Shown here: piece by piece, positions 1-12,503 of the stretch
Layout: every line of letters starts with the position of its first letter
Numbering within the stretch: the stretch's first letter is position 1
Source: Liriodendron chinense
Lineage: Eukaryota; Streptophyta; Magnoliopsida; Magnoliales; Magnoliaceae
Direction: 5' to 3'
Assembly: GCA_003013855.2 (NCBI GenBank)
Contig: ML058505.1
Span: 3,713,331-3,777,330 of the forward strand
Length of the DNA: 64,000 nt
Program-made: the position numbers and the translations under genes
Notes under the pieces: generated by a model
The model's database searches: none
Told to the model about the DNA's origin: nothing
The model's input: the letters and a program-made list of their open reading frames with translations, nothing else

Positions 1-920
1 AATGAAAACAGGTACCATGGAAAAAGGACAGAGATTTGTGCTGGCCAGTGGGTGGGACCCAGCATTGGTCAACATGGCCTGTGATTTCTTAAAGGATCAC
101 CATTTGGTTCCCCCCCATTGAAGACAAGATGAGAACAAAGGGAATGGTCAGGATCACAGATGGACGGTGGATGCAGCGAGAAAGGTCCACCATCGACGAT
201 CCTGATCATTTCCTGGACATAAACCATTATCTCCTGCATATAGGCTTGTGGGTTCTGAGTAGCAAAGATGAAGAATCTCCCTTATGCAATATCGTAGCCT
301 TTCGTTGCAAACCCAACGGTGTGGATTCCATGTCTGTAAAATTGGACTATATCACACCGGCCATACCCGTACAGAACAAATGAACGGTCAACGGAAAATT
401 GATCACAAACCGTTCAAATTCAATGTACAAGTGGGCCCACCTGAGGATTGTGTCTGTTTGAACTAAAGTAGGATTATACACACTTGTAAGACATTTCCAC
501 TTATATAGAAATTTATGGTACTTTGTAATTTTTGAAAGTGATCATGTTCTTCTTTGTGGATTAGGCTATTCTCGTGAGAAACTTGCAAAGGCCATTCACA
601 TGGCAAATGTACACCAAATCCAGGCCGTTCATCAGGTGGGGTTGATTGTGAGCATGAACAGGCCTAAAAATCGTGACGATCTATTCAAAAGATGAGCTAC
701 TTGCATACGATAAAAAAAGAATGGAAAGAAAGAAGAGGCCAACGGTCTAGTTTAAATGTCACCGTGTGGGCCATGTCAAGTTCACTATCCTGATCGTATG
801 CTAACGCATTTTCACAGTGGGCCCCACACTGAATGGCATAGATTCATGCACATTTCTTGCGTTGGCAAATGTGTAGCCCAGTTGGTTGAGTCTGAGTTTA
901 TCAACCAGCTGGCCTCAGAG
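1..920. other. Intergenic, no gene recognised
   Basis: AT-rich sequence with short open frames on both strands, none resembling a known protein. No repeat boundary is clear. Confidence 0.5.
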
Positions 921-929
921 ATGGCACAT

Positions 930-2060
930 CCTATAAAAATCATTTTTATTAAAATATCCCAACCGTCCCATTCAATGGTTAGTGAAATGGACGCCCATGA
1001 TGATCATGTTACAAATGGTCTTATTATTAATCTACATCATCTATCATATGGTTTCATCCTTGATTGCCCATCGCTGTATAAAAAACACTTTTGTCTGATA
1101 ATCTTAATCATCCACTCATGGTCAAGAAAATGGACAGTTCATATTGATCATATCACAAACGGTCCAATCATTCTTATACTATCCATTATATGATCCCACC
1201 CTCGATTGCCATACCAAAAAGAAAAAAATATAAATTGCTTCAGGTGGTTCATTCAACGCTTAAAGAAATGAATGGATCACAACACTCGATTATACTACTG
1301 TGGACCACCCACCTCTCTCTCTCTCTCTATCTCTCCCTCATCTTTAGACCCAACATGTCCCAACTTTTTGAATCCATCATTTTTTTTTCTTTTAGAGTTG
1401 CCAACCTTATGCGGGGACCGAATTCACTTTTGCATACCACTAGCTTGGTGATGGGCCACCAAATGCTTTGTTCATATGCTCCACAACTTGCTTAATGCAT
1501 ATTACCTTTCAAGAATAGCTTTAATTTGAACATCAGATCATTGATTTAAACCCTCCATCATGAATGGCCCAGGCCTTGATATCAAGTCCTCTAAAAAATT
1601 GCTTTAATTGGATGGTAGAATGACCCAATCAATGGCAAGAAAAAATGGTTGGTCCATATTGATTATGCTAGAAATGGTCCAGCTATTGATACATGTCATC
1701 TATAGCCTTTGTTGCCTATCCTTCTAAAAAATACATTTGATTGGATGATCCAACCATCATATCAATGGGAAAATTAACGATCAATATTGATTATATAAGG
1801 AAAGGCTTGGTCATTAATTTGCATCGGCCATCATGTGGAGGCCGACCTGCAATTTTCATCCCTCCTAAAAATTATTTTGATGAGGTGATCCTAACCATTC
1901 AATCAACTGCTAGGAAAATGTTTGGTACATACTAGTTATACTATAAATGGTCCAGCCATTGATATAGATCACTCATTACGTGGGACCCATTTTGTTCAGA
2001 CCCATTTTGTTTAGATGATCTTAACAATCCAATGACTGGTTAGGAGATTTGATGACTTTA
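930..2060. repeat. Old, strongly diverged tandem repeat, unit about 145 bp
   Basis: A recurring block of the type CATATTGATTATR..AAATGGTC, ATTAATNTRCATC and CCATCATATG/CC, then ..TTGCCNATC..CTAAAAAA.. and ATTGGATGATCC, recurs at about 937, 1080, 1600, 1740 and 1885. Copies are diverged and interrupted by unrelated sequence near 1230-1590. Confidence 0.5.
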
Positions 2061-2139
2061 ATTATTTGATTTATCCATCAGACACTGTTTGCTTAAAGAT
2101 AATAGCAAACCTGATGGTATCAATTAAAATGGTCAGTGT

Positions 2140-2500
2140 TTCTTTGGGGTGTATTGTGTCACACCCAAAAGATTAACCTGCTAGGTGGAGTAACCCTAGA
2201 GTATATCAAGCTCCTTTTATCGTTCCCTCTGCCCAATGTGGGGTTAGCCCAACAACCCCCCCCTCATAGCAGATTCGGGGCTCTCATAACTTGGTCTCGG
2301 CTTACCCCCCTTACTTGTAGGTCTTGGGGCGTAGGTGCCACCAAGGCATGGGTTTGGACAGATAACCCTACTCTTATAATAATGTTGTGTCACACTCAAA
2401 AGGTTAATCTGCTGGGAGGAGTGATCCCAAAGTATATGAAACTCCTTTCATCATCCCCTCCAGTTAATGTGGGACCAACCCAACATGGCCTTTGACTGCA
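2140..2500. repeat. Tandem duplication, about 240-bp spacing
   Basis: TTGTGTCACACCCAAAAG..TTAACCTGCTAGG..AGTATAT.. at about 2153 recurs diverged at about 2394, including CTCCTTT..TCRTYCCCTC and the AATGTGGG motif. Likely part of an old LTR-type repeat; class uncertain. Confidence 0.5.
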
Positions 2501-3488
2501 AAAGTCTAAGGATGGGTTTTGGTTATAGAAGATGAAGAGGTTAGGCATCCTCTTTTGCCCAAACACCTTGTAATCTACACTTTACGGGATATGCGACTCT
2601 TAAGGTGATTTAAATATGAGTTACATTATATGTCTAACCATGTTTTGTGTAATCTTGAAAGAGGATCGGGCAAGAAAAATAAAATATGTCATAGCCTTAC
2701 TAAAAGGAATCAAGTGACCCTAGGCAGGAAATAAAATGAACAAACATGTGATAAAAAGAAAGGTAACTAAAATGTATATGATGATAGATAATATGCTCTA
2801 ATGTATGGAATGGATTGCATTCTAAGCTTGATTGAAATACGAGAAAGGAAGAAAATCAGACAACCTTTTCATTCAAAAGGGATGTTTAGATGTCTCTAAT
2901 TCTACCTCCTCTCTTGACCCCACTTTCTCTAATAGATTGACTTTCGAAAGCTAACTTCACTAGGTTGCGCATGTGCAGGATCTAAGCATTTGTGTGAGGA
3001 TTTTCAGACATTTTAGAAGGTAGGGTTCCCTCCCCTTGGCTTGTTTTTTTACCACTCTAGGTCTCTTAGGATGCTTCACCACTCCTGGGACATCTACTGC
3101 TGTTTCATCGAGAATTGGGGTCAAATTTATAAACCAAAGCCATTGGCTCACAATAGGCAAAATTGGTGAACAGTGTAGATTTGTCACAAATGTAACAGTG
3201 GTCGGTTCAGGAATACTATTTTATGATTCGGGTGGGGTGTCTACAATGCACTAACAGGTTTCAGATTAAAATGATTATGGAATCTACACGACCATGAGCA
3301 GGGCATCAAATGTACGAGTTACTTGGGGCGTTATCATCCCAACTCTTCACTGTGGTGTGGCCCAACCGAGTTCTGGATAGGCCTAATGGATGAGTATCAA
3401 GCATCGAAATCCACCAGTATCAAATAACTCATCACACTTTCAGAGCGCCTGTGTATTAAGCATCACACTTCGCCGGAGTATCAAATAA
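2500..3488. other. Intergenic, no gene recognised
   Basis: AT-rich, with no recognisable coding similarity. The end (3417-3480) shares short GAGTATCAA..GCATCACA phrases with the repeat at 63300-63330. Confidence 0.4.
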
Positions 3489-3497
3489 GTCCTTAGG

Positions 3498-4561
3498 CGT
3501 CACGGATCCGCTAGTGACGCTACTGGTCAGTGCTCCGTGGGCCCCACCATTATGTAAGTGTTTTATCCACGCCGTCCATCCATTTTTCCAGATCATTTTA
3601 TGGGTTAATAAAAAAAATGAGGCATATCTAAACCTCAGGTGAACCACACCACAGGAAAACAATAGTAATTGAATGTCCACCGTTAAAAACCTCCCCGGGT
3701 CCACTATAGTGTTTATTTGACATCCATCCCGTTTATTAGGCCATTCAGACATGGATAAAGGGAAAAAACAAATATCAGCTTGATCAAAAACTTTTGTGGC
3801 CCCCAGGAAGTTTTAAACGGTGGACGTTCAATCAACATTTTTTTTTCTGTGATGTGCTTCACATGAGACTTGATTCTGCCTCATTTTTTGGAGAATTTTA
3901 TAAAATGATCTGAAAAACTGGATGGACGGATTGGATGAAACACATACATCATGGTGGGCCCACATAGCACCGACCAGTAGCTACTGGGAGCGTCACTAGC
4001 CAAACCGCGGGAGCGAATTAGATGTTACCCTGGGAACACCTTAGTGAGTGTTACCCCTACCGTGTGGGGCCCATATTGATGTATTTTTTATTTATCTATG
4101 CCATCTATCTGTTTTTTCATATCATTTTAGTGTATGATCCAAAACCTTAAGAAGATCCAAATCTCAGGTGGACCATATCACTAGAAACAGTGATTAATAA
4201 CCATTAAAAACGTTTTGTGGGCCACAAAAGTTTTGGATCAATCTGATATTTATATTTTCCCTTCATCAACACCTTATTGACATTATCAAGAGCTTGGATT
4301 GCAAATAAACATTACCAAAATCTTACCATAGGCTCTTTGGAATTTTTAATGGTGTGGCACTCAATCACACTCTTTCCAGTTGTATGGTCCACTTGAGATT
4401 TGGATCTGCATAATTTTTGGAAACTTATCATAAAATTGGCTGTATAAACGGATGGACGGAGTGGATATACAAAATATCATCCATGTGGGCCATACGGTAG
4501 GGGTAACACCCACTAAGCTGTTCCCGGGGTAACACCTAATTCGCGCCCCCAAACCGCGTCC
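3498..4561. mobile_element. Palindromic MULE-type MITE (outer), split by a second MITE
   Basis: Left arm GCTAGTGACGCTACTGGTCA and the right arm ending ..GCGTCACTAGC are inverted copies; the two halves form a near-complete palindrome around the GTGGTCCACCTGAGATTTGG-type core. Imperfect 9-bp flanks GTCCTTAGG (3489-3497) and CTCTTTAGG (4562-4570) may be its target duplication. The last bases of its right terminal repeat are separated by the nested element at 4010-4549. Confidence 0.6.
4010..4549. mobile_element. Palindromic MULE-type MITE (inner) with perfect 9-bp TSD
   Basis: Direct repeats CAAACCGCG at 4001-4009 and 4550-4558 flank a 540-bp element. Its terminal inverted repeats begin GGAGCGAATTAGATGTTACC (left) and GGGGCGCGAATTAGGTGTTA (right, - strand). 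The 9-bp duplication points to the Mutator superfamily. It carries no coding sequence. Confidence 0.85.
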
Positions 4562-4584
4562 CTCTTTAGGGGCTGCTAGCTGCA

Positions 4585-4786
4585 TTCGCGGGGTAGTCGG
4601 TGGCAGTGACGGAGAAAGAAGCTTTTACCGGGGAGAGAAGGGATTACCGGGGAGAGAAGGGATTCCGGCGACGGAGAGAGGCTCGCCGAGAGAGAGAAAC
4701 ACGTCGGAGCAGGCGCGGCGAGCTGCGCAGGGAGATTTGCGGCGACGGGGAGCAAGGCCGGGGGAGAGAGAAATACGTTGGAGCAG
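4585..4786 (+). other. GC-rich block, candidate untranslated first exon of RPC8
   Basis: A short CpG-rich island in an AT-rich region, ending GGAGCAG|GTACGA, a plausible splice donor. A partial internal duplication (GGAGCAGG preceded by an ACGTCGG/ACGTTGG-type unit) is present. A good acceptor (TATATTTTTCAG|GG) sits at 9115, 65 bp before the RPC8 ATG, so a 4.3-kb 5' UTR intron is possible. The link is inference; the block could belong to an unrelated transcript. Confidence 0.3.
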
Positions 4787-5289
4787 GTACGAAAGCTCTG
4801 GATTCCGGCGATTTTGGGAGAAAGATGTTTTTGAGGGGTTGAGAATATCCTTTTTAAAGGAAACCCCTACTAGGGTAAAACTAAAAAAATCTAGCCGTTG
4901 GAGAATTCGAACTGCCTTCTGTTTGAGTATTCCAACTACCTCCAATTCCAAGCTCACAAACGCCCCTAATTCTCCAATTCCTCTCAATGACTTCCAATTT
5001 CAAGCTCCCAAACGACCCCTAATACTCCCAAAAGTGCACGAAAATTCTCTTTCTCTAAACCTTGGGGCCGCATAATCATGGTAATTGGAAAAAAAAAAAC
5101 CCATCAAATACCACTATATAATGATAATCAGTTTTGCACTTTTGCAATATATCACGGGCGTGAATACATTGGAATACCCCCTTCCACCAAGGGTTCGTAT
5201 GGATGCATGTAGCCTTTTCAAGTTATAAGTGACTTTCAGGTGTAAGTTGTTTAATGTTGCCTGTTTGGATGTAACTTGTAAGTCACTTA

Positions 5290-5594
5290 GGGGTCGTTTG
5301 GATACCTGTGAATGGTTTAAGTTACCTGTAAATCATTTACAGGCTGTCCTGTTTGGCTTTAAGCTGTAAATGATTTAAAGGTAGATGATTGTCTGTGTTC
5401 GGATAGCCTGTAAATCGTTTAAGTCCTGTAAAGGAGATCCTGTAAATGAAATCTGAACTTATTGCATGTAAATGAGATGGGGGTAAATGCTATAAATCAT
5501 TCACAGGCAAAAAAGGCCATCCAAACACACTGTAAATGATTTACAGTGTATATCATTTACAACTTGGCCCATTTACAGGCATCCAAACGACTCC
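5290..5594. mobile_element. Tourist-like (PIF/Harbinger) MITE with TTA target duplication
   Basis: TTA (5287-5289) | GGGGTCGTTTGGATACCTGT ... ATCCAAACGACTCC | TTA (5595-5597). 305 bp, rich in CTGTAAATGATTTACAG palindromes. It sits inside an older repeat related to 8690-9010. Confidence 0.8.
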
Positions 5595-5869
5595 TTACTA
5601 GTAAAGGCTTTTTTTGTATCTGGGTAGCCCGTAGAGTGTTTATAGGTCAAAAAGTATGTATATATACCAAACAAAAATTGGGAGTAGGGAATCACTCCAA
5701 AATCTTCGAATCACATAAAAAAAGCTTGGCATAAGATATGCCATTGAGTGGAACCCATCCTTTTTTTAATTTTATTTTAAGATTGAGTTGAACCCATCTA
5801 AATGAATCTTTGAGCTGATTCATAGGCTAAACCAATCATCAGGTGGGCTAGAGAAGTGGTCCTATAGAT

Positions 5870-6250
5870 TCATTGGCAGAGTGTGATGATGATACGCTGG
5901 CACCTATAAATTACTTGGATATTGCACACATGGCACATAAATAGCCAAATTAAATTGCCCAAATTATGGTAACCAGTGTAGACGTATCATGAAATGAAAA
6001 TGAAGTTTATTTGATTATCTCATTGTTGGATTGGTTGACATTTATTGGACAGTTAAAAGTGAATAAATCCAATGTTCCTATTTCCACAAACAAGTGTCCA
6101 CTAAATCGAGGTAGGATTGTTTGATCTTGACCTCGTAAATTGGTGAAAGTGGACTGCACAATCTTGTTGGTTTTATCTATGTTAATAAATGGCACATGTG
6201 CAATTTATGAGTGTTTCCGATCAAGATACTCAGCCCGAGTATCATTTAAC
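5870..6250. repeat. Dispersed repeat, copy 1
   Basis: Closely related in order and sequence to 62935-63330, including GTTGACATTTATTGGAC, CCTATTTCCACRAAC and TTAATAAATG.CAC. No coding capacity and no clear ends. Confidence 0.6.
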
Positions 6251-6264
6251 CCTGTATACATGTT

Positions 6265-6700
6265 GTACCTGTGAGACCGCCATGATATCTGAATGAAATA
6301 CATTGTCTTTCAGTTTCACCAACTCATGTTAGGATGGGAGACCAAAAATGAGGAAGATCTATGACACAAGTGGACCACACCATTCTAAACGGTGGGGAGG
6401 TAAACACCCACCACTTAAACCTTCCTGGGGGCCACAACCTTTTTATTTTTAATCCAAGCCATCTGTAATGTGATTCTCACCAGGATGAAGGGAAACACAA
6501 ATATCAGCCTGCTCAAAAACATCTTTGGCCCCAATAGGGTTTAAAGGGTGGTTGTTCAATCTCCACCGTTTCTTGTGGTGGGGCCCATTTGAGTTTTGGA
6601 TCAGCCTCATTTTTGGGCTTATATCCTTAAATGATATGGCAGAACTAATAGATGGTGTGGATGTTAGAATGACATCGCAGTGGCCCCACACTGCTTTGGG
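6265..6700. mobile_element. Palindromic MITE, diverged
   Basis: The two halves are inverted copies around 6420-6500 (CCAAAAATGAGG..GATC / GATCAGCCTCATTTTTGG), the same family as 3498-4549. Ends are diverged; no target duplication seen. Confidence 0.55.
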
Positions 6701-6872
6701 GTCCATGGGCTCGGTCCATCAAGAGCACACCCTTCCTGCCCAATAAGTTTCACAGACATTGTGCGGTGTTCCCTATCTCCATCCTTCTACAAAACCCTCT
6801 CTTGTGCAACCCTTCGAAAAAAAATAAAGCAGGAAAAACAAAAGAACAGATTTACCTGAAGCGGGAGCTCTT

Positions 6873-6876
<4 letters not shown>

Positions 6877-6909
<33 letters not shown>
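6877..6909. repeat. (GA)n microsatellite
   Basis: Uninterrupted GA dinucleotide run. Confidence 0.9.
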
Positions 6910-6913
<4 letters not shown>

Positions 6914-7941
6914 CCCTCACATGGGCTGTCCACCTCACATGGACCGCCTACCCCAAGTATGCTCCCACTTCACACAGGCTGCCCCACTCGAGTCCGGTGT
7001 GAAAATGCCAGGAGTCTCGAACACGAGACCTCTTGCTCTGATACCACTTTTGACGCAGGACAACTAACCATTGCTCTAAAAGCTCGAACTGGTAGAGCGT
7101 GGCAAAGCAATCCCTTTATCTCATAGTCCAGGTCAGGCCTTACTTCACATGGGTTCCCCAATCCATATGGATCCCGCCTCATGTCGAACCCTCTTTTGTG
7201 GGCCCCACTTTACATGGGTCTCGTCTCACACGAGTCACTCACCTCACACGGGCCGTCCGCCTCACACGGACCACCCACCCCGAGTGTGCCCCGCCTCACA
7301 CAGGCTATCCCACTTGAACCCGATGTGAAAATGCCCCTGCATTAATCTTTTGATATAGGAAAACTAACCACTTGCTCTAAAAGCTCAAACTAGTGGAGTG
7401 CGGCGAATCAATTCCTTTATCTCATAGCCCAGGTCAGACCCCACTTCACATGGGTCCCGCCTCATGTCGAACCCCCCTTCGTGGGCCTCACTTCACATGG
7501 TTCTCGCCTCATACGGGTCGCCTGCCTCACACTGGCCGCCCACCCCAAGTGTGCCCTCGCCTTACACAGGCTGCCCTACTCGAGCTCGGTGTGAAAATGC
7601 CCCTGCATTAATCACCCCCGGTGAGAAGTCTCGAACATGAGACTTCCTACTTTGATATCACTTTTGACGTAGGACAACCAACCACTTACTCTAAAAGCTT
7701 AAACTGGTAGAGCGTGGCAAATCAATCCCTTTATCTTATAGCCTAAGTCAGGCCCTACTTTATATGGGTTTACCACTTCACATGGGTCCTGCCTCATGTC
7801 AAACCCTCCTTCGTGGGCTCCACTTCACATGGGTTTCGCCTCACATGGGCCGTCCGCCTCACACGGACCGCCCACCCTGAGTGTGCCCCTGCCTCACACA
7901 GGCCGCCCCACTCGAGCCCAGTATGGAAATGCCCCTGCATT
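6909..7941 (-). mobile_element. Tandem TRIM LTR array, one partial and three full copies
   Basis: LTRs of about 280 bp at about 7051-7328, 7351-7594 and 7665-7926, plus a left partial ending at 7002. Each runs TGACGCAGGACAACTAACCA ... CACTCGAG..CGGTGTGA. The spacer at 7003-7050 contains GCTCTGATACCA, the reverse complement of the initiator-Met tRNA primer-binding site, so the element reads leftwards. The same family occurs at 11031 and 16006. The tandem arrangement suggests unequal recombination between LTRs. Confidence 0.75.
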
Positions 7942-8653
7942 AGCCTGTTTGTTTAACCATTTACCACAGTAAATGATGGTAACTTCGCAATGATTACTTT
8001 TCATACCTGTTTGGATTGGAGGAAAAATAGGGAGGTAATTATGCCTCGAAAAATGAGATTGCATCGGACGGGATTGCCTATGTAAAATTCGTGTGCTCCA
8101 TCACGATGTATGTTTCTGATCCATGTTGTCCATCTGTTTTACTAGCTCATTTTAGGGCATGAACCTAAAAAATGAGGCAGATTTTATGTTTAAGTGGACC
8201 ACACCATGGGAAACAAGGGGAATAATGACGTCCACCATTAAAAGCTGAAATTTGTGTTGGGCGCATAGTGATGTGTATCCATCATCAAACCTGTTCATAA
8301 GGTTAGAAAGACATTGATGAACTAGAAACACAAATATTAGCTTGATCCAAAACTTCTGTGGCTCCTAGCAAGTTTTCAACAGTAGGTGTTCGATTCCCAT
8401 TGTAGCCTGTGGTGTGGTCCACATGCGCTTTGGATTTGCCTCGTTTTTGGGTTCATGCCCTAAAATGAGCTGATAAAGTGAATGGACAACGTGGATCAGG
8501 CACATACCCCACAGATTTTATGTATCTTGTTTTCCTCCTCGGTTTTAGTGCAGTTGTAACCATCATAATGGCGGCTTGCATGAATTTACAATGGTAAATA
8601 ATTATTACCCATTTACCAGCATTTATCATGGTAAATGGTAAAACAAGGAGGCC
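7942..8653. mobile_element. Tourist-like element carrying a nested palindromic MITE
   Basis: The left end AGCCTGTTTGTTTAACCATT and the right end (- strand) GGCCTCCTTGTTTTACCATT are inverted repeats with TTTACCA..TAAATG motifs. Between them, about 8070-8520 is a palindromic MITE of the 3498-4549 family. No clear target duplication. Confidence 0.6.
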
Positions 8654-8721
8654 CTTGGTGAAAACTCGTCACCCCCTCATGTTTTCAAGTGGAAGTTTTA
8701 TCTATAAGTGACTTATAGATC

Positions 8722-8899
8722 ACACCCCAATCCATAGCTCATGTGGTAGACTGAGTGAAGATAACCTTGTATCTTCTTGTTTCAATATTGAGGTCTTCGT
8801 ATCGATTCCCAAGTGGGGGGTGGCTAACATTGCGGAGTGACTAACAGTGGGGGTGGGTGTACTAACAGTGGGTTGTGTGTACTAACCCAAGAAAAAAAA
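8722..8899 (+). mobile_element. tRNA-derived SINE with 16-bp target duplication
   Basis: Pol III box A-like TAGCTCATGTGGTAGACTGA and box B-like GTATCGATTCC, a G-rich tail region and a terminal A run. Flanked by AAGTGACTTATAGATC (8706-8721) and AAGTGACTTACAGATC (8900-8915), one mismatch. Confidence 0.8.
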
Positions 8900-9180
8900 A
8901 AGTGACTTACAGATCGTAACTCACTTATAGTGAAATTTCACACTCAAACACTACTTGTGAGTTACAGGTAAGACGCTCACAACTAATGAAAGTTACAGGC
9001 ATCCAACCAACCTGCAAGTATCATTTAAAGAAGGTTAGAGAACATTATAAGAAGTAATATTTCAAGCTTCTTGCATTATTTTTATTTTCTTACATGATTC
9101 CTTTATATTTTTCAGGGTAGTTGTAATGAATTTTCATTATGCTTTATTCTGTCTGAGATTTGAATTTTAAGGCAGGCTCC

Positions 9181-9291
9181 ATGTTTTCCCTTAGCTGCAT
9201 TGAGCATAAGTTGCCTTTACCTCCTCACCTCCTTGGCCTTCCCCGTGAGCAGGCAGTCAAACAGGAGCTTGAAAGACTCTTCTTGGACAAG
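9181..9291 (+). CDS. RPC8: RPC8 coding exon 1
   Basis: Encodes residues 1-37, starting MFSLSCIEHKLPLPPHLLGL and ending in LERLFLDK, the conserved first strand and helix of the RPB7-like N-terminal domain. The exon ends in phase 0 with donor AAG|GTCTGC. Intron 1 is 81 bp (9292-9372). Confidence 0.9.
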
Positions 9292-12200
9292 GTCTGCACA
9301 ATTTCTTTGCTTAAAATCTTGCTTTCTAATGTTGTCAACCAATCTAAGAAAATGTTTTTTTATGGGGTCTAGGTTATCCCTAATTTGGGGCTTTGCATTT
9401 CTATCTATGACATTGAAAAGATCAACGGTGGCTTCATCGTCCCCGGAGAAGGCGCTGCAACCTATGAAGTATGTAAACCATCTTTCTGATCTCCATCTTA
9501 TCGGGATTCTGGATATTGCTGTCATATAATCATCACATCCTTGTCCCAACTATTTGGTTAGTTGTAGGTACAGATTGCTGTTGGTAAAGGACTCGCTGGC
9601 ATTTGGTGATCTCCTTTGTTCATTTGAATGCATTTTCTTTAATGTGGTTGTCTATCAACATATGCATTTAGATTACAATGCCATTTTTTTTTGTCTCTGG
9701 TTTTCGCACATGAGTATGGTGGGAGTTTACTAATAGAGTACATTTACATTTACATCATCATCATCTAAGCCTTATGCCAATTAATTGGGGTTGGTACATG
9801 AATCCTGTTTCGCCATTCTACTTTATCAAGGGCCGGACCTTCAGTTAGACGGCCATAGGTCATCAAGTCTTTTCTTGCTACCTCCATCAATGATGTTTGG
9901 GCCTTTCCTTTGCCCTTTTAGAGCCTTCAACTTGTACCAACTCATTCCTAACTGCTGCAGTGCTTGGTCTCCGTTGCACATGCCCAAACCATCTAACTCT
10001 ACTTTCCCTCATCTTAGTACCTATTGGTGCTACCCCCAAGTTTTCTCGAATGCAAGTCATTTCTAGTTCTATCCTTCCTCGTCTTGCCATTCATCTATCT
10101 CAACATCCTCATTTAAGCTACATTCATCCTATGAACATGTTGTTCATTAACTGTCCAACATTCTATCCCATAAAGCATGGATGGTCTTATAGCTATCCAA
10201 TAACATTTCCCTTTCACTTTGAGTGGTACATGAAAATCACATTAAACACCAGAGGCACATCTCCATTTCTTCCACCCAGCTTCAATTCTATGGGCAACAT
10301 CCTTCTCAATCTCTTCACGCATGAGTTATTGATCCAAGGTATTGAAAGTGGTCATTTTGGAAAACTTCTTGATCATCAATATTAACTAGTTCCTTGTTTT
10401 CACTCCTATTGTTACTAAAATTGCACTTCATATACTATGTTTTAGTTGACCAATTTTAAATCCTGTAGATTCTAGAGCATCCTCCCTAAATTTAGCTTTA
10501 TGTTTACGCCCTCTCTCATCTTGCCAATCAAAACTATGTCATTTGCAAACAACATACGCCATGGGATCTCTTCCTACATCCTTTAAAAAAAAAGGGACCT
10601 CTTCTTACAATGATGAAGTACATTTACATCTATACTATATATAACACGAGCATCTTTTGGACATTTTTGCCCTTGCAATTGTCGAGAGGGAAAAAAATTC
10701 AGGTTTTTTCTTTCTTGTAGCCCTCCAACCAGAGGGCATTTTGTCCTTTCAACTCCTTCCTAGAAGTAGCCCGCAAGACTTCTCTTCTTTGCGTGTAATG
10801 TGAGGGAGCCTATGTGATGAAGGCTTTGTGGAGCCTCTGTGATGAATCTGCAACATCCACACCGTACATCTGTTATGTTGGCTCATGTTAGGATGTAGGA
10901 CCAAAAAATGAGGCCGATCTAAAGCTTGGGCCAACATAGGAAAAGTGAGTGTGAGTCTCCCGTTGTCTAAAACCCTTCTCTCTACATGTGTAGCCTGATG
11001 TGTGTCTCAGTCTCTCTCTGCTTTTCTCTGTGATGCAGGACAACTAACCACTTACTCTAAAAGCTCGAATTGTTAGAGTGTGGCGAATCAATCCCTTTAT
11101 CTCATAGCCCAGGTTGAGAGGGCCCCGAATCCACAGGTTCACCTCAGGGGCCCCGCATCCACGGGTCACCCTAGGCCCTCGGTCGAATCATCCTACGTGG
11201 GCCCTGAATCCACGGGTGGGTCCGAATCCACAGTCCCCCTGAGTCCACAGCCAACCCCACCCCGAGTGTGCTCCTGAGTCCACAGGCTGCCCCACTCGAG
11301 CCCGGTGTGAAAATGCCCCTGCATTACTCCGTCCCCTACTCTTCTCCACGTGCATTGCCCGTGCCATAACCCCTAGTAGTTAAGAATTTGTGGTCATGTT
11401 GCTGATCTAAGTTCTCACCAGTAGAATATTAATTTTGAAATGTCTTTGTTTGTTTGAGAGGATGCTCGTGTCTAGGTAGTAGGGACTGATGATGTATCGT
11501 TTTCAGGGTGGATTTAAAATCATAGGCTACTGAGGATATGTTAGAAGTTGCTGTGCTTACGATATGAGAGTATTGCTTGTATTGTAAGGGAAGGAGTTGC
11601 TATTGGGAGACATGGCCCAAGCCTTGAAGGGGTTTGGGATTGGGTGTACTGCTTGATATCCTTACGATACGAGTGGGTTCTATTTTTCGGTAGACAGAGC
11701 ACAAGAAGAGATGTTGTCTACCTCCAAAAGGATTGGTAAGAAGGCTATGGACCACATCAACCAACCACATTTCTCTAGAACTTAACCTCCAAAACATCAG
11801 AGATCTTGTAGAATCTAGCCATGCTGTCATTGATAGCTCATTCACCCCCTTCTATCAGAGATCTTGTAGAATCTAGCCATGTTGTCATTTATAGCTCATT
11901 GACCCCCTTCCATAAGTCAAATTTAAAATTTTTGAACATTGACCTTAAATGGATGAAAGATTTACAATTTGGAAGCTGTAGATAATAAATATGATTCTAT
12001 GTTTTCCTGTTCTCTTTTATTATTCCAATAAAATATGCATGGATAATACCAACAACTTCAGCTTCTTCCATTTGTCTTGAGATGTCACTTTTAGACCTGT
12101 TTGGATGTATCTCAATATGAGGAATGTGAGGCATGCACATCCACCCATGCAGGCTTCAGGGAAGGATTGCTTATCCCACCCCCAAAATGTGGTTGGCAGT

Positions 12201-12452
12201 ATGTGTCCCTCTTTCCATCTGCATTGGGCCTGCCAAGTGGAGAAGCTGTTTTAACTCCATAGCAATGGACAGTTTGTTGCATTTTTACAACATTTGGTGG
12301 GACATCTAAATAAAGGCCTTCCATGGTAACTTCCAGGAGTTCTTCAAAGTGTCAGTAAAAAAAGAAAAAGAAAAGAAAAGCTTGTTCGAAAGTAAGTTAA
12401 AAAAAAGAAGCTTGTTTGACCTAAGGAAACTATTGTATTCTCAAATTTTTTT

Positions 12453-12503
<51 letters not shown>

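Noticed and set aside
129..383. Open frame near the left edge
   Set aside because: No known similarity, no support from codon pattern or splice signals; treated as random.
4625..4987. Overlapping open frames on both strands in the GC-rich block
   Set aside because: Arg/Glu-rich translations typical of purine-rich DNA; no family resemblance. A non-coding 5' exon is the more likely reading.
9160..9180. Upstream in-frame ATG for RPC8 (MNFKAGS before MFSLS)
   Set aside because: Family members start at the MF.LS position; the upstream codons have no counterpart.
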